Source: a virus
Reading direction: 5' to 3' (one strand)
DNA: 29,254 nt
Virus record (IMG/VR): IMGVR_UViG_3300048504_000240
Span: 1 to 29,254 of that record
The notes under the pieces were generated by a model. The model was not told where the DNA came from and did not search any database. It saw only the letters and a list, made by a program, of their open reading frames with translations. Position numbers and translations under genes: made by a program. Of the stretch, positions 9,301 through 16,191 are shown in pieces. Positions within the stretch are counted from its first letter, which is position 1; every line of letters starts with the position of its first letter.

Positions 9301-11961
9301 GTAGATGGATTAACTATCAGAAGTGTATCAGATGTCGGAGAGGCTACATTCTCGCCGTGGAAACAATATTTTACAACATCAAATTCTATTAGTGCTGATG
9401 GTTCACAAATAACACCACGTTACTTACAGGAATACAGAAAAGATGATATTGGTAATATTGTTAATCAATACACTGTGCCAGTCAACATTATTGATAGTGG
9501 AAATGAACCTGGAGGTGAAACACTATATAAATTAGAGTTAATAAGTGACAATCTACAAACACAAGGCATGTCAATAGAACTTAGTGATTATAAAACAAAA
9601 GAACAATTTGCAGAATTTGTCAATAATGGTATTATTATTACAGCAGACCCAGAGTTAGAAAACTCATTACATGAAGGACAAGAGTTTAAAATTCATTTTA
9701 GACTTTTAAGAAAACTACCAAGTGGCACTATATCAAGTATAGAAGAAAACTTCCTGACTTATGAGTTTAGACCTAGACCTAGACCAGCAGTAATCACTAT
9801 TGCAGAAAAACAAACAGCACAAAACCACAACGCTCCAATGCCAACAGAATTCAGCGGCGACACAATTGAAATAAAAAATGAAGTCGTACTACAAATGAAC
9901 AATGGACTGGCATCAGATACTATAGTGGAAAGTAGTTTAAATGATATTTGGGTATGGGGTTACAAATCTAGAAGGGGCGATGATCTTATACAAACCGCCT
10001 ATATTAAATCTCCAACTGTATTAGAAAATATATCATCAAATACTATAGAACAAGAAGTCAATTTTTCTCAGTTAGCACAGCAATCTGAGATCGGTAACAG
10101 TAACTACCCATACCCAAAAGCATATGAATCGTTTGCAATTTATAACATCACTACAATTGGCGAAGATATAGAAGCTACTGCACGTAATATTATAATTGAT
10201 GATTTTGGATTGAAAAATACTGTAACTATAAATTATAGAGAAAAAACAACTCGTTATTCGCAACACATGAGTCATCCTGTATCAAATTGGATAGGGACAA
10301 CTAGAGGTGAGCATTTCGGACATGACACTGGAGCAATCGGAGCAGGTAATTATGGAGCGTGGGTAGTCAAAGCAGATAATCCTTATATAAGAGATTCAGT
10401 TCCTACAATAAAGGCTGATGCTACACTATGCTCACATTTTTGGGTTAGAGAAGACAGGTATGCATTTGGCTTTATGGGCCGCCCAGAAATGTTTGATACA
10501 AGACAACCAGAAGACCGTAATTCATATGAATTAATGGGCAGTTGGGACGACGATTTAGGCACTAGCGTGTTTGGCACACCAACAATACCTATATTTAATA
10601 AAGCACAATTTGTCGGAAGTGCCAATACTACTGCATTGAGGTCACCAGTTGCGAGAAATTGGACGAACTATGCATATCAAACAAGATTTCTTTCTTCAGC
10701 GTCATCATATAACGATGACAGCATTTATGATAATGAATCTTCGCTTCTTGATATATTATCAACTACATGGGGTGGACGAATTTTTAATATGTCAAAGACA
10801 ACTTTACTTGATAGAGTAGATGATGATGATACTGCATGGTTAAATGAGTTTGGAAATTATCTTGACGATCAACGATATCGAAATTGGGATAGCACATTTG
10901 ATATTTTGGGTTCTGGTAGTGATAATATATCAGCATTATTCTTTCATAGCACAACTGGCGCTGCTAGTGCATTAAAATGCCAAACTAGAACACTACCTGG
11001 CAGGAGATATGAAGATCAGACAAACACTACAGTTCCAGTAATTTCTGGTAATTATTATCAGTCAGATAATCCTTTCAGCACAAATGTTCCTTACACTGGT
11101 CAATGGGCGCAAGATTTCGCTTTTCCAAATGATTATATCGCTGATGACGAAACGTATCCGTTTCAGTGGTTTGATGCAATTGACGATTCATTATATGAAG
11201 ACAATAATGTTACTTGGGATTTTCATGTAGGTCGTTGGGAAACAAGTCAGATTCTTAAAAATCTTGACGAAAATTCAAAATATTACAATTTACCAAATTT
11301 GCGTCCTATTACTGACGATACATTAGTTCCACAGAATTTACTAATTACACGTTCATATGATGATGGTAATGGTCGCATGGTAAATGAAGCTATCGTACTA
11401 CGAAACAAACATGAGGTTTATTCTACAACGATGTTACTGCCACGTTGGTATGTGGTTAGTAAAAGTAAATGGATTACCGATTATACAGGAAAAGATGTGT
11501 ATCCTTCTGGGACATCAGCGTTTAGAGCTGCTAGAAGAAATCCAAAAGATAATACTAATAGAATAGATTATGATTATTCTAATAATGATTGGTATCTTCC
11601 AAGCGGAGATATTATCCGTGATACATCGCAAACTCCAGGAGACGCAAGACGTGACGTATTAAATACAGATGGTGAAAGAGTTGGTCCAGTAGATAAATGG
11701 ATAAGAAGAGATGCGGGTGTTGTCGAATTATATTACATAGATATGAAAGAGAAAATGATTAAAGGTTTATTTACAAATAAAACAATTTCATTGAATACTA
11801 AATTATCATCTACATTAGATTATAATTATGTCTATGCAACTCAAGGATCCGGAGGTAGGCTATATGCCATGATGGGATATGTGCCAGGCGGAGACACTGC
11901 AATAGCAGATGCATCAGTGTTGAGAACACGATTAATTTATATTAACTTAGAGGAAAACTAA
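6340..11961 (+). CDS. Giant tail fibre / adhesin-like protein with cadherin-like repeats
   Basis: Product 1873 residues. GTGGAG lies about nine bases before ATG 6340, 11 bases after the gpJ-like gene. Residues 70-1120 contain at least seven, probably eight, copies of a domain of roughly 120-140 residues. Its 3' half reads [TL]-x-G-[ST]-R-[SN]-x-[LM]-N-x(4)-L-x-[FY]-x-P-x-x-[DN]-F, for example GTRNALNDVLKELYFSPGVDF (521-547 region). Cores lie near 74, 264, 390, 523, 666, 797, 937 and, degenerate, 1079. Many copies start with a TxxEDxxxxF turn (YIEDVAANF, WKEDQVYYF, WDEDISLDF). This is the pattern of cadherin-like/RTX adhesin repeats of large bacterial surface proteins. Residues 1200-1873 lack the repeats, are rich in Trp, Tyr and Asp, and are not recognised; they may be the receptor-binding end. 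Virion location follows from gene position. Confidence 0.75.
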   Translation: MALSKNTAYTPFIETSFGYGSSELATNYQTEFPNATDIITIVIQHTSGNWDDTGHISTPVSGSAISVYNKLSKTLTCKGQRSDIDVILSNLKIFPADKPESRPHADDNTDGFKVLPYKQNQTDGSYTGEQPPAIGDTVFSISATSATASTGGTITFEPAEPNYNNQRPYWQSLTAGQDYSASAFDSDDGGSIDFGTISHGTDTENVIVNCYFKDYSPGNIELDEDGIPDTNAYKRGSHYGEFIGIDKFYVGDKIPFETSNTSSARFSMRGSIDECQAFLDNIKFKSLSSTETPTFDICLHISDGVTGSVVKKTLWHQQDLILENTIPNQTYIEDVAANFDFGDLIFTNEDDLSEANNFKAVITVDGTGQPGVQSFGTSVNVDTDTYSSGVLTIEDTNLSTLKEAVKNLEFTPTQDFNSTFTFSVVFTFENTTFGSSYSSAAQVISVTGVESSEVENIDRTHTWKEDQVYYFELNRPLRIIHPYNENFKVSFNYDVTLVDGSQVNGELYTESSETHTRAETESGITFTGTRNALNDVLKELYFSPGVDFDQSFSINVIVERTSGSNLNGADISEGVFTMTAIPQDEYKVTDPGIYSWDEDISLDFETGITILDTSLDDPLLPAFGGKFKLTLQSTYNDGTAVGDEITWSCFNTAGIELSGSGTTTDPLVLEGSRSDMNIAMNALRLTPRADFTASQGIQLQYRLERGVPTDTFYQLYIPYTAGRKVIFNEGIPSDELEVPSIVKFGEERITPIDNIKIVDAAKDKKYKLQLTMSNTGEGYLRVTDSIGVASIWDPIATSLTLTGNKSDLNRSLLTLEYVPTFDFISNFSIYYYLLQETDNITQHNGTEFIVFEYDSTLLKYNTDNSQDLFYAEDLANQNNILSFTELENLDGAAEITNLPVHYATTVRLDPTTELYFTNDYIEPEAFVDDLVEERGSELTFTGSRTECNNIIKNLSFNAIADQLDDVNVLYSQDRFLNSTFNETQADEVDGLTIRSVSDVGEATFSPWKQYFTTSNSISADGSQITPRYLQEYRKDDIGNIVNQYTVPVNIIDSGNEPGGETLYKLELISDNLQTQGMSIELSDYKTKEQFAEFVNNGIIITADPELENSLHEGQEFKIHFRLLRKLPSGTISSIEENFLTYEFRPRPRPAVITIAEKQTAQNHNAPMPTEFSGDTIEIKNEVVLQMNNGLASDTIVESSLNDIWVWGYKSRRGDDLIQTAYIKSPTVLENISSNTIEQEVNFSQLAQQSEIGNSNYPYPKAYESFAIYNITTIGEDIEATARNIIIDDFGLKNTVTINYREKTTRYSQHMSHPVSNWIGTTRGEHFGHDTGAIGAGNYGAWVVKADNPYIRDSVPTIKADATLCSHFWVREDRYAFGFMGRPEMFDTRQPEDRNSYELMGSWDDDLGTSVFGTPTIPIFNKAQFVGSANTTALRSPVARNWTNYAYQTRFLSSASSYNDDSIYDNESSLLDILSTTWGGRIFNMSKTTLLDRVDDDDTAWLNEFGNYLDDQRYRNWDSTFDILGSGSDNISALFFHSTTGAASALKCQTRTLPGRRYEDQTNTTVPVISGNYYQSDNPFSTNVPYTGQWAQDFAFPNDYIADDETYPFQWFDAIDDSLYEDNNVTWDFHVGRWETSQILKNLDENSKYYNLPNLRPITDDTLVPQNLLITRSYDDGNGRMVNEAIVLRNKHEVYSTTMLLPRWYVVSKSKWITDYTGKDVYPSGTSAFRAARRNPKDNTNRIDYDYSNNDWYLPSGDIIRDTSQTPGDARRDVLNTDGERVGPVDKWIRRDAGVVELYYIDMKEKMIKGLFTNKTISLNTKLSSTLDYNYVYATQGSGGRLYAMMGYVPGGDTAIADASVLRTRLIYINLEEN
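7321..9709 (+). repeat. Array of cadherin-like domain repeats (protein level)
   Basis: Best-preserved part of the repeat array, residues about 328-1123 of the giant fibre. Six successive copies have their cores at residues 390, 523, 666, 797, 937 and 1079, spaced 130-145 residues. The copies are diverged at DNA level, so this is an old domain array rather than a recent tandem duplication. Confidence 0.65.
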
Positions 11962-12731
11962 TGCCAGAAATTACATTAAGAGGAAATAAAGGATCTGCTT
12001 TAACATTTGCAGAGCTAGACGGAAATTTTACAGCACTTGGACTTACTGATGGTATGTCTAATACAAGCGGAAACGTTGCAATGTCAGTAGATACATTAAC
12101 ATCTACTACAGTGAATGCAACAACATTAAATATATCTAATTTAGATGTATCTAAAATGATTATCGACACTCCAACATCTGGTGGAGAAGGTTCAGCACCA
12201 ACACTACAATCTTACGGTGATAATTTTGATTCTAATCTAATGGCTAGAAATGTTGCATCATCGTATGCGTCACCAGGACAGGTTTCGTTATATTTAAGAA
12301 GTGACTATCATCAAAACAATCATGTTGGCGAAGTAGGACAATCATGTGGTTTATTTGGTGATATTTACGTAGATGATGGGACAGGCACTGTAGAACAAAT
12401 ATTTGGTGGTAGATATCAATGGGCTATCAAGTCATGGACAGACAACGATAACTGGGAAACAGCAGCAGATATCACAGTTTATGGAAAAAATGCAGGGTCA
12501 CTTTCTGTCACAAATGCATTCTCAGTAGACAAAGAGAAAATTACTGCACCTGCAATGAAAATGTCACTAACAGCATACGCAGATTTGCCATCTAATCCAG
12601 ATGCATCAGCAAACGGTTTAATTGCAATGTTATCAACAGATGGAGCAGGAACGCAGAAAAATGCAATGATATACGCTGATGGCGGTAATTGGAGATATGT
12701 CAGCGATAACTCTACAGTAGCCGCTTCATAA
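11961..12731 (+). CDS. Short tail fibre-like protein
   Basis: Product 256 residues. It begins MPEITLRGNKGSALTFAELD, a start seen in many marine phage fibre proteins (KGSALTFAELDGNF). Low-complexity Thr/Ser/Asn beta segments follow (residues 30-70), then a central domain with GGRYQWAIKSW. The C-terminal tail (AYADLPSNPDAS to GGNWRYVSDNSTV) resembles the end of the large fibre at 19417-23016. The start overlaps the stop of the giant fibre (TAATG), and the end overlaps the next gene in the same way, so it belongs to the tail operon. A role as fibre tip or fibre-associated protein is inferred from composition and position. Confidence 0.65.
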   Translation: MPEITLRGNKGSALTFAELDGNFTALGLTDGMSNTSGNVAMSVDTLTSTTVNATTLNISNLDVSKMIIDTPTSGGEGSAPTLQSYGDNFDSNLMARNVASSYASPGQVSLYLRSDYHQNNHVGEVGQSCGLFGDIYVDDGTGTVEQIFGGRYQWAIKSWTDNDNWETAADITVYGKNAGSLSVTNAFSVDKEKITAPAMKMSLTAYADLPSNPDASANGLIAMLSTDGAGTQKNAMIYADGGNWRYVSDNSTVAAS

Positions 12732-13012
12732 TGGCAAAAGATCCTAGACTCAAAAAGAATAGATTAGAAGGTTTCAACAAGCCAAAACGAACTCCTAATC
12801 ATCCAACTAAGTCACATGTTGTTCTTGCTAAAGAAGGGGATAAGGTAAAACTAATTCGTTTCGGTCAGCAAGGTGCAAAGACCAAACCACCAAAGAAGAA
12901 TGAAAGTCAAGCAGACAAAGATAAGCGCAAATCTTTTAAAGCAAGACATGCTAAGAATATCGCAAAGGGCAAAATGTCAGGTGCGTACTGGGCAGATAAG
13001 GTTAAGTGGTAA
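12731..13012 (+). CDS. Small basic conserved phage protein (function unknown)
   Basis: A Lys/Arg-rich protein of 93 residues. It carries DPRLKK near the start, a GFNKPKRTPNHPTKSH segment, AKEGDKVKLIRFGQQG in the middle and SGAYWADKVKW at the end. I recognise this as a small conserved protein common in marine phages and their hosts, but know of no assigned function. The TAATG overlap with the preceding fibre gene places it last in the tail operon. A nucleic-acid-binding role would suit the charge but is only a guess. Confidence 0.7.
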   Translation: MAKDPRLKKNRLEGFNKPKRTPNHPTKSHVVLAKEGDKVKLIRFGQQGAKTKPPKKNESQADKDKRKSFKARHAKNIAKGKMSGAYWADKVKW

Positions 13013-13014
13013 CT

Positions 13015-13023
13015 GCATAAATA
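13015..13023 (+). promoter_or_regulatory. Late-type promoter motif GCATAAATA (copy 1)
   Basis: GCATAAATA followed by ATCATTAACA starts three bases after the tail operon stop and 38 bases before ATG 13053. The same nine bases lie upstream of the operons at 19085 and 29156, each followed by a TAACA sequence. It resembles the T4-type late promoter core TATAAATA. Confidence 0.45.
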
Positions 13024-13052
13024 TCATTAACAACATAGTTAATAGGTAAAAT

Positions 13053-13274
13053 ATGTGGAATAGAAATAGACAAATGAAGCAAGCATATATCGTAATGAAA
13101 CTCGATATGATGCTTGCTCAACACCGTGAAATGGGTATCGTAGACTTAGAAGAACTTCATCAGTTTATAGCACAGTTCAGACACTTAGACCGAAAACGGC
13201 AACAAATATATGCTTGGATGGTAGATGAGATGGGCGAACTTTGGGACGCTTTCGATGAGGTCAACGATGTATGA
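13053..13274 (+). CDS. Hypothetical helical protein
   Basis: Not recognised. The 73-residue product is predicted by eye to be almost entirely alpha-helical, with heptad-like spacing of Met, Leu and Ile (MKQAYIVMKLDMMLAQHREMG and IVDLEELHQFIAQF), a basic middle (HLDRKRQQ) and an acidic C-terminus (DEMGELWDAFDEVNDV). It follows the first GCATAAATA motif and overlaps the next gene by eight bases (GATGTATGA), so the two are probably co-translated. The ribosome binding site is weak (TAGGTAAAAT). Confidence 0.55.
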   Translation: MWNRNRQMKQAYIVMKLDMMLAQHREMGIVDLEELHQFIAQFRHLDRKRQQIYAWMVDEMGELWDAFDEVNDV

Positions 13275-13560
13275 AGTCTTAGACATACCGAAAATGATGC
13301 GTGTTAAAGCATCACATATTAGAAACAGATCACGCATTCCAGTACGATCAAATGGAAGTACTATCAATAAAAACAAATGGGGTGGTTTGATTTTAGTTAA
13401 AGCAGGATTACCAAAAGAACAAGTTCGATTGATACCTGCTGGATCAGAACTTAAACTTTGTATACAAGACAAATCAGTATGGGAAATTTTCTTACCAGTA
13501 GAGTTTAAAAAAAGTAAAAAATTATTAGCAAAAAGACTTGACGCAATCGCATTTATGTGA
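13267..13560 (+). CDS. Hypothetical small basic protein
   Basis: Not recognised. I choose ATG 13267 (98 residues, MYEVLDIPKMM) over the in-frame ATG 13225 because GATGAGG ends six bases upstream and the eight-base overlap with the preceding gene suits translational coupling. The protein is Lys/Arg-rich, with short beta-like segments (WGGLILVKAGL, LKLCIQDKSVWEIFLPV) and a basic tail (FKKSKKLLAKRLDAIAF). It could be a compact single-domain fold. No membrane segment or known catalytic motif is visible. Confidence 0.55.
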   Translation: MYEVLDIPKMMRVKASHIRNRSRIPVRSNGSTINKNKWGGLILVKAGLPKEQVRLIPAGSELKLCIQDKSVWEIFLPVEFKKSKKLLAKRLDAIAFM

Positions 13561-13740
13561 TATACTGTTTATATAGTTTGATAAGTTTTTCTTGTTTCAT
13601 ATTTCTTATCAGCTTCATATCTTAGCTTTAAGCTAAATACTATTGTTAGAGACTAATATGGGGATACTAGTTTTTGACATTTTATATAAAAGATAGACTT
13701 GACACTATCTTTTATCTCCTGACTAAAAAGTTGATGTTTA
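13561..13740. other. Intergenic region with hairpins and a possible leader
   Basis: No convincing gene. It holds a late-motif relative (AGCTAAATA at 13631-13639), a small hairpin TTAGC/GCTAA at about 13622-13636, and a 12-codon open frame (13658-13696, MGILVFDILYKR). The stop of that frame lies inside the inverted repeat 13686-13715. The arrangement resembles a leader peptide plus hairpin ahead of the terminator at 13741, but nothing proves translation. Confidence 0.3.
13686..13715. repeat. Perfect 11-bp inverted repeat
   Basis: Arms ATAAAAGATAG and CTATCTTTTAT enclose the eight-base loop ACTTGACA. The loop holds a -35-like TTGACA, and another TTGACA lies 13 bases before the left arm. It may be an operator or an RNA hairpin ahead of the terminator; there is no U-run directly after it. 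Confidence 0.6.
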
Positions 13741-13787
13741 ATAGTCCTGCTAGAGTTTTCGAAGTTCTCTAGTGGGGCTATTTTTTT
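13741..13787 (+). terminator. Rho-independent terminator
   Basis: The stem is ATAGTCC-TG-CTAGAG against CTCTAG-TG-GGGCTAT (15 pairs including G-T wobbles), with loop TTTTCGAAGTT, followed by seven T. It separates the tail-side transcription unit from the promoter at 13790. Confidence 0.85.
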
Positions 13788-13789
13788 AC

Positions 13790-13818
13790 TTGACTCGAAT
13801 CGAATCATATGTTAGTAT
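13790..13818 (+). promoter_or_regulatory. Sigma70-like promoter with two GANTC sites
   Basis: TTGACT (13790-13795), a 17-base spacer holding GAATC twice (CGAATCGAATCA), then TAGTAT (13813-13818). TATAAT at 13816-13821 is an alternative -10 but with a 20-base spacer. Either way transcription would begin at or within a few bases of ATG 13825, implying a leaderless message or an RNA whose main product is not that peptide. Confidence 0.65.
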
Positions 13819-13824
13819 AATCAT

Positions 13825-14013
13825 ATGAGTGAAAACAAATATAAACAACTATCAAAAAAATATTATGGCACAAGTGACTTGTCTAAACTTAGCAGTCGTC
13901 AATTAAACAATTTGACGAACTGGATAACTAATACTAATCCAGATACAAAAGCAAGACAAAAAGGTCGCAAATACTCAGGCAACACTTACAGCAAAATCAA
14001 AAAAATCTTTTAG
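13825..14013 (+). CDS. Small basic protein, probably leaderless
   Basis: Not recognised. The 62-residue product is rich in Lys, Asn, Ser and Tyr and clearly basic (KYKQLSKKYYG, TKARQKGRKYSG, SKIKKIF), with a short helix-like middle (SRQLNNLTNWITN). The ATG lies four to seven bases after the putative -10 element, so there is no room for a Shine-Dalgarno sequence; no alternative in-frame start with a ribosome binding site exists. It may be a DNA- or RNA-binding early protein. The alternative is that the promoter makes a non-coding RNA continuing into the structured region at 14014 and that this frame is fortuitous. Confidence 0.5.
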   Translation: MSENKYKQLSKKYYGTSDLSKLSSRQLNNLTNWITNTNPDTKARQKGRKYSGNTYSKIKKIF

Positions 14014-14436
14014 GCTAATATACATCTCTTAACATCAAGCACAATAGCAAGGTATGCTGAATCCCGTGGAAAAGTCATATGAGAGTATGAACACGCAACA
14101 CAACTAGAATAACTGAATGAAATAGTGAGACCTGAGACAAGACTTGGTCGCAATAGTTGTAGATAGTAAAGTGCTTCTATCACACACGATGGCTATAAAA
14201 GTGTTCTCGTCACGCGGCACTATAAAATAAACTGGAGTAAGGTGGTCAAGTCCAAAGACCGTTAGCTTAACATCGTACTACTTCTAAAGAGTAGTGAAGA
14301 AAACTTACAGACCTAGATGACTTCCCATTGAGAAGATATCTATAGGTTTCCTGAAAACAGGTGACCTATGGCTAACCCTTGAGAATATATATAATGTATA
14401 TTATATGTATTTGTTAGCCATATATCAATATATTAC
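14014..14436 (+). ncRNA. Candidate structured RNA, no coding frame
   Basis: About 420 bases without a credible gene but with many complementary segments. Local hairpins: GGTC/GACC (14244-14260), ACTACT/AGTAGT (about 14277-14295), CTTC/GAAG (about 14321-14335) and ATAGGT-CCTG/CAGG-ACCTAT with an AAAA loop (14342-14368). Longer-range pairs: ACAACTA/TAGTTGT (about 14100/14155), AAGTCAT/ATGACTT (about 14070/14317) and ACCTAGAT/ATCTATAGGT (about 14310/14347). TATGGCTAAC (14367-14376) can pair either forward with GTTAGCCATA (14413-14422) or, in part, backward with GTTAGC (14261-14266), so two exclusive folds exist. The 3' half has an order of helices and an AAGATAT element reminiscent of group I ribozyme cores, but I could not find P4-P6 or exons. 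It would be transcribed from the promoter at 13790. Confidence 0.4.
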
Positions 14437-14465
14437 TTGACACGAATCAGTAATCCATATATAAT
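14437..14465 (+). promoter_or_regulatory. Consensus sigma70 promoter with GANTC in the spacer
   Basis: TTGACA (14437-14442), 17 bases, TATAAT (14460-14465): both boxes match the consensus exactly. The spacer opens with CGAATCAG, a GANTC site. It drives the 38-codon gene and the DNA methyltransferase. Confidence 0.88.
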
Positions 14466-14471
14466 AAAATC

Positions 14472-14577
14472 TGAATGAGCAAACAAGAATGTTATGAGTG
14501 AAACGAATAACATGAATGTTTACGAGTTCAGTGATTGCTTTAGCAATCATTAAATTATAACAACAAGTGAGATATAA
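14472..14577 (+). promoter_or_regulatory. Leader of the methyltransferase transcript with hairpin and short frames
   Basis: From the predicted transcription start to ATG 14578 the leader holds a hairpin TGATTGC/GCAATCA with a TTTA loop (14532-14549). Two short open frames are present: 14475-14501 (8 codons) and 14494-14553 (19 codons). The end of the second is the hairpin itself. There is no U-run. It could serve translational control or RNA stability. Confidence 0.4.
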
Positions 14578-14694
14578 ATGACTTACAAACAATTTAACAA
14601 AGAACTAAGCAAATTAGATGATGATGATTGGGAATCAATATCAATCTTATTTGATATGAATAAGGACCATTATTGGAGATTGATCAATGAGTAA
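14578..14694 (+). CDS. Small acidic protein encoded ahead of the methyltransferase
   Basis: A 38-codon frame, MTYKQFNKELSKLDDDDWES and onward, ending WRLINE. It overlaps the methyltransferase start by eight bases (AATGAGTAA), the same coupling geometry used by other overlapping genes here. The product is helical by composition, with a DDDDW acidic patch. The upstream ribosome site is weak (AGTGAG). GGAG at 14675-14678, inside this frame, is the ribosome site of the methyltransferase. It is either a small protein or a translation-coupling leader; not recognised. Confidence 0.5.
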   Translation: MTYKQFNKELSKLDDDDWESISILFDMNKDHYWRLINE

Positions 14695-16135
14695 GAACGA
14701 AAAAGAAATGAAAAAATGGCAAGTAATAAACGGTAATAATATTGATATTCTCAAAACATATGAAGATAATACATTCGATAGTATCGTCACTGATCCACCA
14801 TACGGGATTGCATTCTTAGGTAAAGATTGGGATAACGACACTGGTGCAATGGAGACATGGGAAGAATGTTTTAGAGTACTCAAGCCAGGAGGACATATCT
14901 TAGCGTTCTCAGCGGCAAGAACTTATCATCACTTAGCAACTAACATAGAGATGGCAGGCTTTGAGATTAGAGATCAACTTATGTGGTTGTATGGTTCAGG
15001 CTTCCCAAAAGCGCAAGACATTGGTAAAGCAATAGACAAGCGTGAAGGAAAGAAAGACCCCAACTATGGTTCTAATAAACATTCAGGTATTGTTACCGAG
15101 GGTGATGGTAGAAAAGATTACAGATGTTCAGTTTGCAACAAGACTATTGGAAGTTGGGTAAAAGATTGTAAAGAAGAAGATTGCGGACAAAAATACAACT
15201 ATCAAACAGATTTAGCACAACAATGGGCAGGATGGAAGACAGCACTAAAACCCGCACACGAACCAATCGTTATGGCAAGAAAACCGTTCAAGGGTTCAGC
15301 AATAGACAATGTATTAGAACACGGAACTGGTGCGTTAAACATTGATGCGAGTAGAGTTACATTCTCAGAGAATGACGATCCTCGTATTGGTAAAGGTTAT
15401 GAACATCAAGCATCAGCACAAGTTATGCCGGGACAATCTAAAAAGGGATTGGGTCATCAACAAAATCTTTATCCTAACGATACAGGTCGCTTCCCATCTA
15501 ATGTTATTATGGATGAAGAAGCAGGAGCAATCTTAGATAAACAAGCACCAAAGACAGGCAACGCTTCATCATCAAAGAGAACTAAAACAGGTATGACGGG
15601 AACAGGTGCTTCGCTACAATGGCATAAATCAGCAGGCGAAAGCAATGGTATTTCTGATGGTCTAAGTGGTGCTTCTAAGTTCTTCTATTGTCCGAAAGTC
15701 AGCAGAGCAGAGCGTCATGTAGGGTTTGAGAAACCACCAGAACCATTATTCGGTGATGTAAAGGGATGCTATGATGATGGCAAACGCTTTGCGGCAAAGC
15801 ACCAAGAATTACAATCAAATAAACGACCAAGAGGCGAAGCATTTGGTGATGGTAATCTATTAAAAGATGCAACTAAATCAACAGGCAACAATCACCCAAC
15901 GGTCAAGCCAGTAGAGTTGATGAAGTATTTGGTTCGCTTAGTCACACCAGCAGGCGGCAAAGTATTAGATCCGTTTAACGGCAGTGGTTCAACAGGTATG
16001 GCTTGTGTAGAACTTGACTATGAATATGTAGGTTGCGAACTTGACCCAGAGTACGTAGAGATTGCAAACAATCGTATCTCAGCATGGGAAAAGAAGTTCG
16101 ATACACCAGCAAATAATTTATTCGAAGACACTTGA
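14687..16135 (+). CDS. Beta-class DNA amino-methyltransferase (N6-adenine or N4-cytosine)
   Basis: Product 482 residues. Catalytic motif IV is VTDPPYG (DPPY at residues 36-39) in the N-terminal part, and the S-adenosylmethionine-binding motif LDPFNGSGSTG (428-437) is in the C-terminal part, preceded by HPTVKP (403-408, motif X). This order defines the beta class, which includes CcrM. DPPY indicates exocyclic amino methylation. Between them lie SGFPKAQDIGKAIDK (104-118), a possible zinc ribbon (Cys147, Cys150, Cys161, Cys166) and a long region (about 200-400) that should hold the target-recognition part. It is longer than CcrM (about 360 residues) and lacks its C-terminal domain, so target specificity is unknown. 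No restriction endonuclease partner is seen. The stop codon lies inside the -35 box of the next promoter. Likely roles are protection against host restriction or epigenetic control of phage promoters. Confidence 0.9.
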   Translation: MSKNEKEMKKWQVINGNNIDILKTYEDNTFDSIVTDPPYGIAFLGKDWDNDTGAMETWEECFRVLKPGGHILAFSAARTYHHLATNIEMAGFEIRDQLMWLYGSGFPKAQDIGKAIDKREGKKDPNYGSNKHSGIVTEGDGRKDYRCSVCNKTIGSWVKDCKEEDCGQKYNYQTDLAQQWAGWKTALKPAHEPIVMARKPFKGSAIDNVLEHGTGALNIDASRVTFSENDDPRIGKGYEHQASAQVMPGQSKKGLGHQQNLYPNDTGRFPSNVIMDEEAGAILDKQAPKTGNASSSKRTKTGMTGTGASLQWHKSAGESNGISDGLSGASKFFYCPKVSRAERHVGFEKPPEPLFGDVKGCYDDGKRFAAKHQELQSNKRPRGEAFGDGNLLKDATKSTGNNHPTVKPVELMKYLVRLVTPAGGKVLDPFNGSGSTGMACVELDYEYVGCELDPEYVEIANNRISAWEKKFDTPANNLFEDT

Positions 16136-16161
16136 CGAATCACTGATAAATATGTTATAAT
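16132..16161 (+). promoter_or_regulatory. Sigma70-like promoter overlapping the methyltransferase stop, with GANTC
   Basis: TTGACG (16132-16137), 18 bases, TATAAT (16156-16161). GAATC follows directly on the -35 box (CGAATCAC). Transcription would start near 16168, leaving a 24-base leader with CAGGAG before ATG 16192. Confidence 0.75.
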
Positions 16162-16191
16162 AGATTTATCATTTAACATACAGGAGATAAA

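Noticed and set aside
14241-14260. tRNA T-arm-like sequence (GGTCAAGTCC)
   Set aside because: It lacks the TTC of the T-loop, and no acceptor, D or anticodon arms fit around it.
14014-14436. Complete group I intron
   Set aside because: Some helices fit the order of P3, P7 and P8, but the R and S elements deviate from consensus, P4-P6 could not be found and no split gene flanks the region. Reported only as a structured RNA candidate.
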